Shown here: one piece after another, positions 29,341 to 38,695 of the stretch
How positions within the stretch are numbered: position 1 is the first letter of the stretch
Layout: each line of letters begins with the position of its first letter
From: a virus
Length of the DNA stretch: 51,203 bases
Virus record (IMG/VR): IMGVR_UViG_3300042868_000678
Location: 1 to 51,203 of that record
Strand: one strand, 5' to 3'
Program-made: the position numbers and the translations under genes
The notes under the pieces: generated by a model
Database searches by the model: none
The model's input: only the letters and a program-made list of their open reading frames with translations
What the model was told of the DNA's origin: nothing

Positions 29341-30780
29341 TTATTTATATTTGTTTAACCAGCCACCATTTTTATCTTTAGATAATCTAGGTTCCATTCC
29401 TTTAGGAATATCTCTTGAAGCATTTGGATTACCTATAGGATTATTTAAATATGTTTCAGGATTAAAGTTTGGATTTTCTTTTTTATATTTAGGGTCATCC
29501 CACCAATTGATAGGTCCTCTTGTAACTTGTTGTGTACTAGTTGGTTTAGGAACTTCTTTATATCCTTTTAACCAATCTTGTTTGTAAAGTTTAATTCCTG
29601 AATTTTCTATAGATATTGGTACTTTAGATTGAGCCATATTTGTTGTTGGAAATGAAGATATAGGATGGTTTAATTCTTGACCTGTTAGTTCTGCCATGTA
29701 AGGTCCCTTATAACCAATTCCTCCTATAGGTTCACCAGATTTTGTAACATATCCATAATTTCTACCATCCCAAGGATGTTTCATACTAAAATAAACATCA
29801 TTAAATTCTTGAGATTTTAATCCACCTTTTCCTGGATTAGCTCTAATAGCACCACTTTCTAAAATATCTTCATATCCTTCTTTACCTAACATTCTATAAT
29901 AAGCTTCAGGATTTGCTTTGAATGCCAAAGGATTTAACTTATAAGCATTCTTTAAAGCTGTTTCTTCTGTAAGATATTTACCTGCAGCTTTAGCACCTTT
30001 ACCAACAAGCTTACTTGCTGCCAATCCACCTTCCATTATCATTGCTGCTTCTATAGCATCCTGCATATTTTCAGCACCTTGACTAGCAGCCATTCTATTT
30101 AGTGGAGCATTATCTTCAGCTATTCTTTGTAACTTCTGTTTATCAAACTTAGCTTGTTCTCCTGGTTTAGGAGTGTATTGAGACATTGTAGGTCTATTAG
30201 CATTTCTTCTAGCTATGGTTTCTTCAGCTTCTTTCTTTAGTTTTTTGTTAATATCCCCACCATCTTGAAACTTATCTAACCAACCACCTTCTTGCATCAT
30301 TGGATATTCTGTAACCTTCTCACCATCAAATTTATAATCTTGATCAGGATACATCATCTTTGTATCACCTGTATCAGATACACCAAGTACAGGATAGTCA
30401 ACTCCCTGCATAGTGATGTCATTAGAATTGATCTCTGTTATCTCACCTGGGTAAGCCCATTGACCTCTGTCATCTTTGATTACAGAGCCATTCTGAGCAC
30501 TTGCTTTTGTCTTCTTAGTATACTTACCATTAGCAGGAGCTGAGCCAGCTGTGCGTGCGTATGTGAATCCTACAGCACCTGGTAAAGCACCACCCATAGC
30601 AAATCGTCCACCCCATGCAGGAGAATAGTCCCTACCCTTGGTATTATATCCAAGTCCTACAAAGTCTGGACCTACAGATGCTTTTGCATCATTGTAGTTA
30701 CTTTGTTTGCCATAGTTATCCTTAGTCTTTTTCTTTAAGACTAAGCCACCTTGTTCATATTTGTCTAACCAATTTGCCAT
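29341..30780 (-). CDS. Cargo-type protein with WLDKY repeats and possible ADP-ribosyltransferase-like domain (479 aa)
   Basis: The protein opens MANWLDKYEQGG, repeats GGWLDKFQDGG near residue 166 and ends GGWLNKYK, so a short WL(D/N)K(Y/F) motif occurs three times at domain boundaries. Residues about 60-165 form a small beta-like domain. Residues about 185-270 are helical and Ala/Lys-rich. Residues about 290-410 (YYRMLGKEGYEDILESGAIR, then VYFS, then YMAELTGQE) resemble in outline ADP-ribosyltransferase-type or polymorphic-toxin folds, with R296, Y330 and E364 or E368 as a candidate R/H-Y-E set. That enzymatic reading is weak. The gene lies nine bases from the C-terminal muzzle piece and 18 bases before the 1003-residue cargo gene, which supports packaging in the virion. 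Confidence 0.5.
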   Translation of the reverse strand: MANWLDKYEQGGLVLKKKTKDNYGKQSNYNDAKASVGPDFVGLGYNTKGRDYSPAWGGRFAMGGALPGAVGFTYARTAGSAPANGKYTKKTKASAQNGSVIKDDRGQWAYPGEITEINSNDITMQGVDYPVLGVSDTGDTKMMYPDQDYKFDGEKVTEYPMMQEGGWLDKFQDGGDINKKLKKEAEETIARRNANRPTMSQYTPKPGEQAKFDKQKLQRIAEDNAPLNRMAASQGAENMQDAIEAAMIMEGGLAASKLVGKGAKAAGKYLTEETALKNAYKLNPLAFKANPEAYYRMLGKEGYEDILESGAIRANPGKGGLKSQEFNDVYFSMKHPWDGRNYGYVTKSGEPIGGIGYKGPYMAELTGQELNHPISSFPTTNMAQSKVPISIENSGIKLYKQDWLKGYKEVPKPTSTQQVTRGPINWWDDPKYKKENPNFNPETYLNNPIGNPNASRDIPKGMEPRLSKDKNGGWLNKYK

Positions 30781-30789
30781 TACTTGTAA

Positions 30790-31656
30790 TTATTTATAAC
30801 TAATCATTGATGGTGCAACAATGAATTGAGAAACAATGTGAGCTGTAGAACTGTTATCTAAGATGTGTCTCACCTTAAGATCTTTAGCTCTTAGTGGTTC
30901 TTTCTTAAATGATCTTTTTCCATAATCCATATTCACTTGATTTACAACCTTATCTATTGATAAAGATTCACAACTTGTTGTAAATAAAGGTAATGCTTTA
31001 TTTTTAATTAATCCCCAGAAAGTATTATATTGATAGAAATTATCTGACTTAGTATAAGTGATAGTTTTACTTTCAGTATTATAGATTGGGTAGGTTAAGT
31101 ATTGTTGTAGGTTGTGCATTGGCTTTGGTACCAATTCTAACACACCTGTAGACTGTTGACTATTGTAAAGAACAGCTTTGTTAAACCATTGATTATCAAC
31201 ACTTATCTGAGCATTATCATTAAACACACCATCAACAATAGGTAAGTAGTTAAACACCTTACTGTAGTCTTTTATATTCTGAAGAATCTCATCATAGGTT
31301 TGATAAGCAAATGGATACTCTATTATGTAAGGTTCTACGTTACCATAGTATTTATTGTAGTTAACTACATCAGTTAAGTGTCTCCATAAAGAACCTGTAT
31401 TACATTCTGTGTAAGGCAATGCAGCAAGTTGTTCTATAGTGGCAGTGCCAATAGTAACTTGTAAAACTGTATGGCATTTACCTGTAGATGTTATAGTAAT
31501 TGTAGTGACAGAATTATCCACACTAACAGTATACCCATCAATAAGATTTTGTTTGGTTATATCAGTGCCCAAGACAGTCCCTAAGTTATCAGAGATATCA
31601 AAGGGTCCAGTTCTACCACCTGAACACGTTAATCTTATTATTACTGTTTTAGCCAT
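30790..31656 (-). CDS. Detached C-terminal part of the tail muzzle/stabilisation protein, fused to a TGPF module (288 aa)
   Basis: The protein has two parts. Residues 1 to about 75 form a module (IIRLTCSGGRTGPF, LIDGYTVS, STGKC) that is also the N-terminus of the 187-residue protein at 40866-41429. Residues about 87-288 (SLWRHLTDVVNYNKYYG, IIEYPFAYQTYDEILQNI, STGVLELVPKPMHNL, TKSDNFYQYNTFW, CESLSIDKVVNQVNMDYG, RAKDLKVRHILDN, SQFIVAP) match what I remember as the C-terminal segment of the crAss-like muzzle/stabilisation protein, normally continuous with the protein encoded immediately upstream. It starts ten bases after that gene's stop, so the two products could assemble as one structure. I see no frameshift linking them; this looks like gene fission with module insertion. 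Confidence 0.7.
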   Translation of the reverse strand: MAKTVIIRLTCSGGRTGPFDISDNLGTVLGTDITKQNLIDGYTVSVDNSVTTITITSTGKCHTVLQVTIGTATIEQLAALPYTECNTGSLWRHLTDVVNYNKYYGNVEPYIIEYPFAYQTYDEILQNIKDYSKVFNYLPIVDGVFNDNAQISVDNQWFNKAVLYNSQQSTGVLELVPKPMHNLQQYLTYPIYNTESKTITYTKSDNFYQYNTFWGLIKNKALPLFTTSCESLSIDKVVNQVNMDYGKRSFKKEPLRAKDLKVRHILDNSSTAHIVSQFIVAPSMISYK

Positions 31657-31666
31657 TTATTATTTT

Positions 31667-34600
31667 TTAAAGACATGGTACTCCAGCACAAGATGTTACT
31701 GGTGTTGAAAATAAACCAACTGATCCTTGAATTCTTCTATATCCATTAGCTGCACCTCCATAGTAACCAGCAGGAGCAGGTATAGTTAAAAACTGATCTA
31801 CATACATAACTGACGCATTGTCAAAATATGGAACACCATTATCATCTACCCAGAATTGAGTCACTAAGGTATATCCTGATGGTACAGGAACTATTGGAAG
31901 TTCTGAAAATATAAATGCACCAAAACTATCTACATATATTAACTTTTGTATACAACAAATACCAGTGTTAGCAGCATCTGTTTCATTATAACCAATAGCA
32001 CTTGCATCAATAGCTACATATGTAGGTGCTGGTGGTAATGTAGTAGTAGTGGTTGTAGTTAATGTTCCACATTCAGCTACACCTGTTATTTCACCATAAA
32101 ATCCTGTTACTTCATAAGTACATATTCCCAAGCTACATGGTCTAGCATAGAACCCAGCAGGAGCAGGATTTGCAACACTAGTTGTAGTATATAAATGATC
32201 TCCTAATCCAATAGGAACTTCAACTACTAATACATATACAGTTGTATGCACATTAAGTTCCCAATTATCACAAGCTTGGTTTGGATCAACTGCATTAAAA
32301 CCATATGTTAGAGTTGTCCATTCATATTGTGTTGTACTAGTACTTGTAGTAGTTGTTATATCACCACATTGACCAACTTGACTTATAATAGCTAAACTGC
32401 CTTCTAAAACATTAGGTGAATAACCATCACATAAACATGCACTTCCTGATTCACCTTCATTTAATACTGAACTTTGATTATTACCATTACAATCTGTCCA
32501 CTGTACTATTGCACCTGTTGCACCTGCTGTAAAGTCCCAATTAAAACAACCAGCCCCTGCACCAATTGATTGACAATAAGTTGTAGTGGTGGTACTAGTG
32601 GTACTAGTGGTACTTGTGCTTGTACTTGTAGTTGTACTTGTACTTGAACTTGTAGTAGTAGTAGTGGTTGGTGGTGGAACATATGTAGCTGTACCATTTA
32701 AAGCACACTCTAATGGAACTGGTGTAGTAGTAGTTGTAGTAGTTGGAGAAGCTATCTCTGTAACAGCTACTGCTGATAATTCACATCCTTCATTTAATCC
32801 AGAATAGAAGAAGTTGTTTTCTCCTATGTAGAAATTAGGTATGTACGTGTGGAAACTTACCCAAGCTTTAGTGTTTAAGTTAAATGATACAGTCCATGAC
32901 TTATTACAGAAGTATTCTACATCTGTTAGGTTTACATATCTTTTAACTGACGTATTACCAGCCACTGGTTGATTTATATAAAACTTCTGTAAAGCTTCAT
33001 CATAGTATATTTGCTTAGTAGGTTGAGGAATATAATCTAACTTAGTTATGATTATTCTTTCAAACTTGCTGTCGAATACACCATGTAAACCAAGGCCATT
33101 GAAATGATTATCTGTGTTTGCTGTAGGGAAGTATCTTAATATTTCAAATGCTAAATGGTCTGTAAAGAATCTGTTTAAACCACTACCAAATCCTGAGATG
33201 TCTATTGCTTGGGTAGCATTAGCTATCATAAATACTTGACCTCTCTTAGCATCTATTGTTATTTGTCCATTAGGTATCTTAAGTAAGAACTTGTTTTGAG
33301 ATCCTACATAACCTAAGTCAGTTTCAGCATAATCAATTGCAGGAGCTGATGTGAACAATGTAGGGTTACCTAAGAAAGCTGCCTGAGGATTACTTGTGTT
33401 CATTGTCAATAAGTTACCATAAAGCAATGACTTGTTTTCAAATCTAGCTAGGGTAGCTTTATTCTGTATACCATCTAGTGATACTAACTTACCATAGTTC
33501 TGAGGGAAGTCAAAGAAACTTATTGGACGATATATCAACCAATTGTTAATTCTATTATCAGAATAACTTTCTTGTGGATCAGAGTATATAGCTCTGAATG
33601 GGAAGTATGTAAAGCAAAGTTGCTTTATCCAGTCTGAAGGTAAATGAGAGAAAAAGTTCTCTGTGTTTTGTTTAGAGAAAGTGGTATTGTAATAGTAGGT
33701 GTTATCAAGTGCAATAGGAACTCTGCTTTCTTGGAACCAAGTATCAGGAATACCTGAGCTCACGTGTGGGTAGAAATCACCCTCTAGGTTATTAAATGCC
33801 TGACGTAAGTCTACATTAATAGAACTCTCTACATAGAAATAAGGAATACCATAAGCAAATAGATACATCTTACCATCATAGATATAGTTTTGTGAACCAG
33901 CTAATACAGTACCTGGAGCAGGAGTTGTAGAAGAGGTAGTGGTAGTTGTACTAATATTATCCACTATATAATCATTAGGACAGTCTAAATAATGAGCTTT
34001 GGTAGAAATGATATTCTTCATTAAAGTACCACCTACAAAGTAATCAGATAATTCAGATCTAGCAGAATACCAATATTGTGGATAGGCTACATTACCTAAC
34101 TCATCATAGTAAATGTCACTATCATCAGGAGCTCCCACTCTATTATCAATAAAGAAAGGAAGCTTAGTTTTGAATCCAAACTTACCAATATATGTATCAC
34201 CACCAAATATTACTTCAGTGGCTGGAAGAGAACTAAATATTCTTTGGAATCCTGTATCAATTGTTTGATAAGAATATATTTGTCCCCATTGATTATTATT
34301 AATAGCCTTTATTGAAGCATAATAAGATACAACTTTTATATCTTCTTGCTGTTCAGGAGCACTACAGTTATTTGCTTGAGAAATAGTAAATCTTGAATCA
34401 TCAGATATCTGACTTACACCTGCTATGTATAAAGAAGGAGTTTGATTAGGGAATGGTAGAGGATTTACAACTACTCCTGATCTAGCTTCAATAGTTTTAG
34501 TATATATTGAAGACTCTCTATTAAAGTTATTAAGATCATGATTATCACCTACATTCTGTACACCTGGGAATACATATTGACACTTATCAAGTTGTCTTTG

Positions 34601-37261
34601 TTTAACTCCTTGATCATTTGGAATATCTGCACTATAGTCATAGCTAGAGACAGAGTTAAATGATTGTGCAAAGTTCTTTCTACTAATACCATTTAGGTAG
34701 ATTTGTAAGTAAGTTTGATATGCTGTAAAGAATGCCACAGCACTAAATCCTCCTAGGTCAGCAATCTTCTTGCTAGAGTTTAAGGCATCTATTTGAGTTT
34801 GTCTGGTAAGAAGCTTGTACATAGAATGCTTCTGTACCTCAACAAAATGAGATCTTCCACCACCAAACAATACACTTTCTAATTTAAGAACATTACCTAA
34901 TGTAGGTTGTCCAAAAGAAGTTTCTGGTGAATTAAATACTTGTCTATATTTAGATTCAATACTACTAAATCCATCTAAGTTATTTGGAAAACAATTAATA
35001 TTTACTTTACTATTTTCCACTATAGTGAAACGATCACATCCTGATACAAATGTAGGAGCACCTATTGAATTAACTGTCACTGATGTATTAAATGGTACAG
35101 TGATAGTTTGTAAAGCTCCAGTTATAGGATCTAAATAATTAAATACAGGTGCTGAAAAAGTTACACATTTATAAGTTGAAGAGATTATATAAGTGCTAGA
35201 TGTAATGTTTGTAAATGTAGCTGCTCCTGTATTTACAACAGGAAGTGTAAGAGAACATATTTCAGTGGTAGCTGTAGTAAAATTTTGACTTGATACAGTG
35301 CCTGTATAACAATCTGTATATTGTAATGCACCATCAACTGTAGCTGTCACTTGGAAAGTATCACATTGAGACATGTAAGAATTACTCTTCTCAAGTAAGA
35401 ATGGATCTTTAGCAAGGTCATTATATGGATAGTTAGGATAGTAAAAGTTTGTACCTTCTCTATTGTACTTACCTACATTTCTCAATATACCTTTAGCAAT
35501 AATAGATTTGTTTGCACTTCTATTTCCTCTCACTATTTTAAATCCAACAATTGAAGCTTTTTCTTCAGTTGTTAAAGTAGATGTTTGAATTAAGAACGCT
35601 ACCTGTTGTACATCTATTTTTACACCTATTGGATAGATGGCATTAGAAGTTTGCATGATTGGTTCTATCTGACCACCTGAATATGTAATAGGAGGAGTCT
35701 CAAAGTAAGGAGAAACTAATACATCAGGAAATTTGTGATGTCTAATTTTCTGACCAGCAAGTTCTCCCCATACATCTACATTACAAGGATATTCTTCATC
35801 TTGAGCTTCCCAATAGGCAAATTCTCCAGATTGATATGGATATGCTTGTCCTATATTTTCAGTGCTAGAAACAGGATATGTAGTGGATACAGTGGCAGTG
35901 TTATATATCTTCCAATAAGGTTGAGGAGCTCCATCTCCTATGTAATCTGCATTAGCTGTTGTTACATCTGGCTGAGATAACTCCTGAGCATTTTTAACTC
36001 TACCAGGAATATGGAAGCCATCTGTTTGTTTACCATTATCTAATAAAAATACTATCTCAAATGCATATATCTCATCTCTTAAATATCCTCTTAGATTAGC
36101 TGTATAGAAAGGATCTGCATAGCTATTACCTGCTGGTAACTTATAAGTTTCCCATTCTAATGTTATTTTACTAGCAATTGATTGATAGTTAATTCTATCA
36201 ACAGAAGTAAGATTATCCCAAACGATATAGTCTTGCACACTTGTAACATCTTGTGCAATATCATAATAAGGGAACTTCTCTAATATGTCACCTAAACTTA
36301 AAGGTATTTGTGTTTGGTTTTGACCTGAATAAGTGGCTGTTGTTATCTTGTCTTGAATCTTAAAAGTTCCTACAAGTTCTACACTGGTACCATTATTAAT
36401 AGTCTTAATAACAGCTAAATTAAAATATTGGAAGTATCCTGTAATATCTACATTACCAATACTTAATAATATAGACTTTCCTACAGAGTATTGAAAATCA
36501 GGAGTAGTTATCTCTGTATTTGCAATAGATGTAGGATTGGTTACAGAATAATAGGATGTGTATCCATCTCCTGAAGCATTACAATATTGAACAGCAAACT
36601 GATATGTACCTGCTTGTAAATCTCCACCTACAGCTGTTCCAGTAATATCTATGCTAGGAATAGAGAAGTTAGGTTGTACTTTTAACTTATTACAGTCAAG
36701 TACAGGAGTGACAATTGGATCACAACTTGAAGAACCTACATAAGTTGAAATATAGGGAACTTGTTCAATGTTTATATATCTTCTTGGATTTAATCCATCA
36801 GTCCAATATACCTCAGTGGTACAGTTTGTAATCTTATGTACAGCCTTATGAATAGGATAGTTTATATCAAAGTTTAAGCATTCAGAGTTAGCACATACAG
36901 TGATTTCTAAATCAGGGTATTCTGTACATAGTGTATGATATTCACAATCATTGTTATCCATATATCCAATTTCACTTCCTCCTGTTTCAGGATTAGCTAA
37001 AAAGAATATGTGTTTGTTTTTCTCTTGAATGAAATGAGTTCCAATTAAATGATAGCCTTCAGGAAACTCTAAACAAGCTTCATTACTTGGCTCATTTTGA
37101 TAACTTACAGAATTAGCATCAAAGTTTTCTAATGCTCCATTTAGGGCATAAGAAAGTTTACCCTTCTGTATTTGGTTTACAGAAGAATCCATATCTAGTC
37201 CAACTCTGCCAAGATTATACTCTTGTCTTATGTTAGATATTCCTTCTTGGTTATCTGCCAT
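31667..37261 (-). CDS. Tail muzzle/stabilisation protein, large N-terminal part with Thr-linked modules
   Basis: This is the large tail-tip protein, about 1864 residues from the chosen start. The N-terminus (ADNQEGISNIRQEYNLG, DMDSSVNQIQKGKLSYALNG) and the motif WVSFHTYIPNFYIGENNFFY near residue 1490 mark the crAss-like stabilisation (P22 gp10-like) or muzzle protein. After that motif the expected C-terminal segment is missing. Four Thr-rich linkers follow, separating small Cys-containing beta modules up to the stop. A further Thr linker (STTTTTSSTTPAPG) lies near residue 1110. I chose ATG 37261: it overlaps the tubular protein gene by 11 bp, whereas ATG 37312 would overlap by 62 bp; ATG 37288 is also possible. 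The modules are probably surface-exposed adhesion units. The missing C-terminal part is encoded next door at 30790-31656. Confidence 0.75.
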   Translation of the reverse strand: MADNQEGISNIRQEYNLGRVGLDMDSSVNQIQKGKLSYALNGALENFDANSVSYQNEPSNEACLEFPEGYHLIGTHFIQEKNKHIFFLANPETGGSEIGYMDNNDCEYHTLCTEYPDLEITVCANSECLNFDINYPIHKAVHKITNCTTEVYWTDGLNPRRYINIEQVPYISTYVGSSSCDPIVTPVLDCNKLKVQPNFSIPSIDITGTAVGGDLQAGTYQFAVQYCNASGDGYTSYYSVTNPTSIANTEITTPDFQYSVGKSILLSIGNVDITGYFQYFNLAVIKTINNGTSVELVGTFKIQDKITTATYSGQNQTQIPLSLGDILEKFPYYDIAQDVTSVQDYIVWDNLTSVDRINYQSIASKITLEWETYKLPAGNSYADPFYTANLRGYLRDEIYAFEIVFLLDNGKQTDGFHIPGRVKNAQELSQPDVTTANADYIGDGAPQPYWKIYNTATVSTTYPVSSTENIGQAYPYQSGEFAYWEAQDEEYPCNVDVWGELAGQKIRHHKFPDVLVSPYFETPPITYSGGQIEPIMQTSNAIYPIGVKIDVQQVAFLIQTSTLTTEEKASIVGFKIVRGNRSANKSIIAKGILRNVGKYNREGTNFYYPNYPYNDLAKDPFLLEKSNSYMSQCDTFQVTATVDGALQYTDCYTGTVSSQNFTTATTEICSLTLPVVNTGAATFTNITSSTYIISSTYKCVTFSAPVFNYLDPITGALQTITVPFNTSVTVNSIGAPTFVSGCDRFTIVENSKVNINCFPNNLDGFSSIESKYRQVFNSPETSFGQPTLGNVLKLESVLFGGGRSHFVEVQKHSMYKLLTRQTQIDALNSSKKIADLGGFSAVAFFTAYQTYLQIYLNGISRKNFAQSFNSVSSYDYSADIPNDQGVKQRQLDKCQYVFPGVQNVGDNHDLNNFNRESSIYTKTIEARSGVVVNPLPFPNQTPSLYIAGVSQISDDSRFTISQANNCSAPEQQEDIKVVSYYASIKAINNNQWGQIYSYQTIDTGFQRIFSSLPATEVIFGGDTYIGKFGFKTKLPFFIDNRVGAPDDSDIYYDELGNVAYPQYWYSARSELSDYFVGGTLMKNIISTKAHYLDCPNDYIVDNISTTTTTSSTTPAPGTVLAGSQNYIYDGKMYLFAYGIPYFYVESSINVDLRQAFNNLEGDFYPHVSSGIPDTWFQESRVPIALDNTYYYNTTFSKQNTENFFSHLPSDWIKQLCFTYFPFRAIYSDPQESYSDNRINNWLIYRPISFFDFPQNYGKLVSLDGIQNKATLARFENKSLLYGNLLTMNTSNPQAAFLGNPTLFTSAPAIDYAETDLGYVGSQNKFLLKIPNGQITIDAKRGQVFMIANATQAIDISGFGSGLNRFFTDHLAFEILRYFPTANTDNHFNGLGLHGVFDSKFERIIITKLDYIPQPTKQIYYDEALQKFYINQPVAGNTSVKRYVNLTDVEYFCNKSWTVSFNLNTKAWVSFHTYIPNFYIGENNFFYSGLNEGCELSAVAVTEIASPTTTTTTTPVPLECALNGTATYVPPPTTTTTTSSSTSTTTSTSTSTTSTTSTTTTTYCQSIGAGAGCFNWDFTAGATGAIVQWTDCNGNNQSSVLNEGESGSACLCDGYSPNVLEGSLAIISQVGQCGDITTTTSTSTTQYEWTTLTYGFNAVDPNQACDNWELNVHTTVYVLVVEVPIGLGDHLYTTTSVANPAPAGFYARPCSLGICTYEVTGFYGEITGVAECGTLTTTTTTTLPPAPTYVAIDASAIGYNETDAANTGICCIQKLIYVDSFGAFIFSELPIVPVPSGYTLVTQFWVDDNGVPYFDNASVMYVDQFLTIPAPAGYYGGAANGYRRIQGSVGLFSTPVTSCAGVPCL
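32580..32750 (-). repeat. Thr-codon trinucleotide repeats (linkers)
   Basis: Runs of ACT/ACA/ACC codons with interspersed Ser encode Thr-rich linkers in the muzzle protein. Read on the plus strand they are (GTA/GTT/GTG)n tracts that also give spurious Val/Leu-rich open frames. Similar tracts lie near 32035-32060, 32330-32360, 33915-33960, 41160-41215, 42180-42200 and 47320-47380. Confidence 0.75.
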
Positions 37262-38207
37262 ATCTTGAGCTTCTGTTTGGTAATTCATATTGTGCAAAGC
37301 GTTGTAAATCATTTCTTACTCTTCTTTGCTTAGTCCATACATCTTGTTTCTTAATCTCAGTGTAAGCCATAATAAAGGCTTCTTCTGAAAGTTGCTTATA
37401 GTAAACTAACTTAGCTTGTATTTGGTTGAATGTCTCATCATTGATTTGGTTAGATAAGGTTTCAAAAACTTTATATTTAATAAAGGCTTCTACGTATTCT
37501 CTTATACGATAGTTATCAGGAATCAATTGATTACCTGTAGCATCATAGTCTGTAGCATAGAAAATCATATGAACAACACCACAGCTGAAGTTGGTAACAA
37601 ATTTGTTATCTCTAATATCAAAGCTATCATAACCAGCACTTCCTGGAGTGAACTCGTGCACAGGGGGTGCATTTGTATAAAACTGCCAAGCATCTGTATA
37701 GCTTACATCACATTTACCTTGGCAAGATATATTGCCTGGTTTTAATAAATACTCTTTTCTTATACCTCTAGCTATCTGTTGATTGGTTTTATATACAGCT
37801 TGGATGATATCAGGCATACACGTAGGACATCCTGTTGTACATTGTGGATTAGTACATGGTACTCCACCACTAATAACAGGAGAGACTTGTATAGTTGTTT
37901 GGCTAGCTGCCTGAGAATAGAATGAGTTAGCTGTTTGATATGGAAGCTGAGGAATCTCTGTACACATCCAAGCTTCTCTAACAGCAAAGAAGTTGTCAGG
38001 AAGTCTAGCCTCATATCCAGAAATATCTAATGTCTGTTCAGCAATGACATAACTTGATCTACCCATCTTTTGTAGACACTTGTCTAAATAGGTGGGGAAC
38101 ATTAAATCATCAACTGCTCCTGTGTCAAAGTAAGATTTTAACTCTTCTTTAACAATTGAATAGATTGGCTCAGGAGAGACAAAGTTGTATCTGTAATAGT
38201 ATGCCAT
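37251..38207 (-). CDS. Tail tubular protein, P22 gp4/T7 gp11-like (318 aa)
   Basis: The N-terminus MAYYYRYNFVSPEPIYSIVK, followed by FDTGAVDDLMFPTYLDKCLQ and EARLPDNFFAVREAWMC, is the pattern I associate with the conserved tail tubular protein of crAss-like phages, related to the P22 gp4/T7 gp11 adaptor class. The family forms a ring at the portal-tail junction. A Cys cluster (CTNPQCTTGCPTC) near residues 120-135 is unusual and could bind metal. The C-terminal half is helical (YREYVEAFIKYKVFETLSNQ-like). The gene is immediately upstream of the muzzle gene and overlaps its start. The identification rests on remembered family features and synteny with the adjacent ring proteins. Confidence 0.7.
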   Translation of the reverse strand: MAYYYRYNFVSPEPIYSIVKEELKSYFDTGAVDDLMFPTYLDKCLQKMGRSSYVIAEQTLDISGYEARLPDNFFAVREAWMCTEIPQLPYQTANSFYSQAASQTTIQVSPVISGGVPCTNPQCTTGCPTCMPDIIQAVYKTNQQIARGIRKEYLLKPGNISCQGKCDVSYTDAWQFYTNAPPVHEFTPGSAGYDSFDIRDNKFVTNFSCGVVHMIFYATDYDATGNQLIPDNYRIREYVEAFIKYKVFETLSNQINDETFNQIQAKLVYYKQLSEEAFIMAYTEIKKQDVWTKQRRVRNDLQRFAQYELPNRSSRYGR

Positions 38208-38218
38208 GTTATGTTATT

Positions 38219-38695
38219 TTATTTTTTCCATTCTCTATACAAATGCTGGTATTTGTCATCTGTTTTTATGTAATGTGACAGCAATCTAGAAGTAGAACGA
38301 GAAGGTTTGAAGTACCATAAGTTGATGTTACGAATTCTTGTAGACTCTTTAAACCACATCCAACCAAAGAAGAATCCTTCTGTATGGAAGTTAAAGTTAT
38401 AAATGATCTTACCCTTTTGTTTTGTCTTTTGCCAATCAACTGGTAGGTTAACCATCTCCTTACCATCAACTGTTTTCATCTTCTTTCTCTTCTTTTTATT
38501 GATAGAGAATTCACCAAAGCCAAAAGGAAGTCTTGCTTTCTCTCCTGTTTCTAGAATGTAGTTTTTGAAATGTTCATTATATTGATATATAATGTTTCTC
38601 CACTCATCAAATGTAACTTTTATGGTGGGATTTTTTCTGCAGAAATTGTTGTAGTTTTCTTTACTGGAGCTTCTCCAGTCAATCTTGGTTCGCAT
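38219..38695 (-). CDS. Conserved small tail/ring-type structural protein (158 aa)
   Basis: The protein begins MRTKIDWRSSSKENYNNFCR and contains YILETGEKARLPFGFGEFSI followed by a basic stretch NKKKRKKMK. I recognise this combination as a conserved short protein encoded between the ring protein and the tubular protein in crAss-like genomes. The basic segment could contact DNA. The C-terminal part is rich in aromatic residues and Lys/Arg. Its ATG overlaps the upstream gene's stop as TAATG, indicating translational coupling. It is probably a component of the tail ring stack; no enzymatic motif is visible. Confidence 0.6.
   Translation of the reverse strand: MRTKIDWRSSSKENYNNFCRKNPTIKVTFDEWRNIIYQYNEHFKNYILETGEKARLPFGFGEFSINKKKRKKMKTVDGKEMVNLPVDWQKTKQKGKIIYNFNFHTEGFFFGWMWFKESTRIRNINLWYFKPSRSTSRLLSHYIKTDDKYQHLYREWKK

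Noticed and set aside
32506-32807. Val/Leu-rich open frames on both strands near the Thr linkers
   Set aside because: Shadow readings of Thr-codon trinucleotide repeats; no domain or start context supports them.
37262-37312. ATG at 37312 as the start of the large muzzle gene
   Set aside because: It would overlap the tubular protein gene by 62 bp, and the extra 17 residues look unrelated to the conserved N-terminus. ATG 37261 fits better, though 37288 is not excluded.
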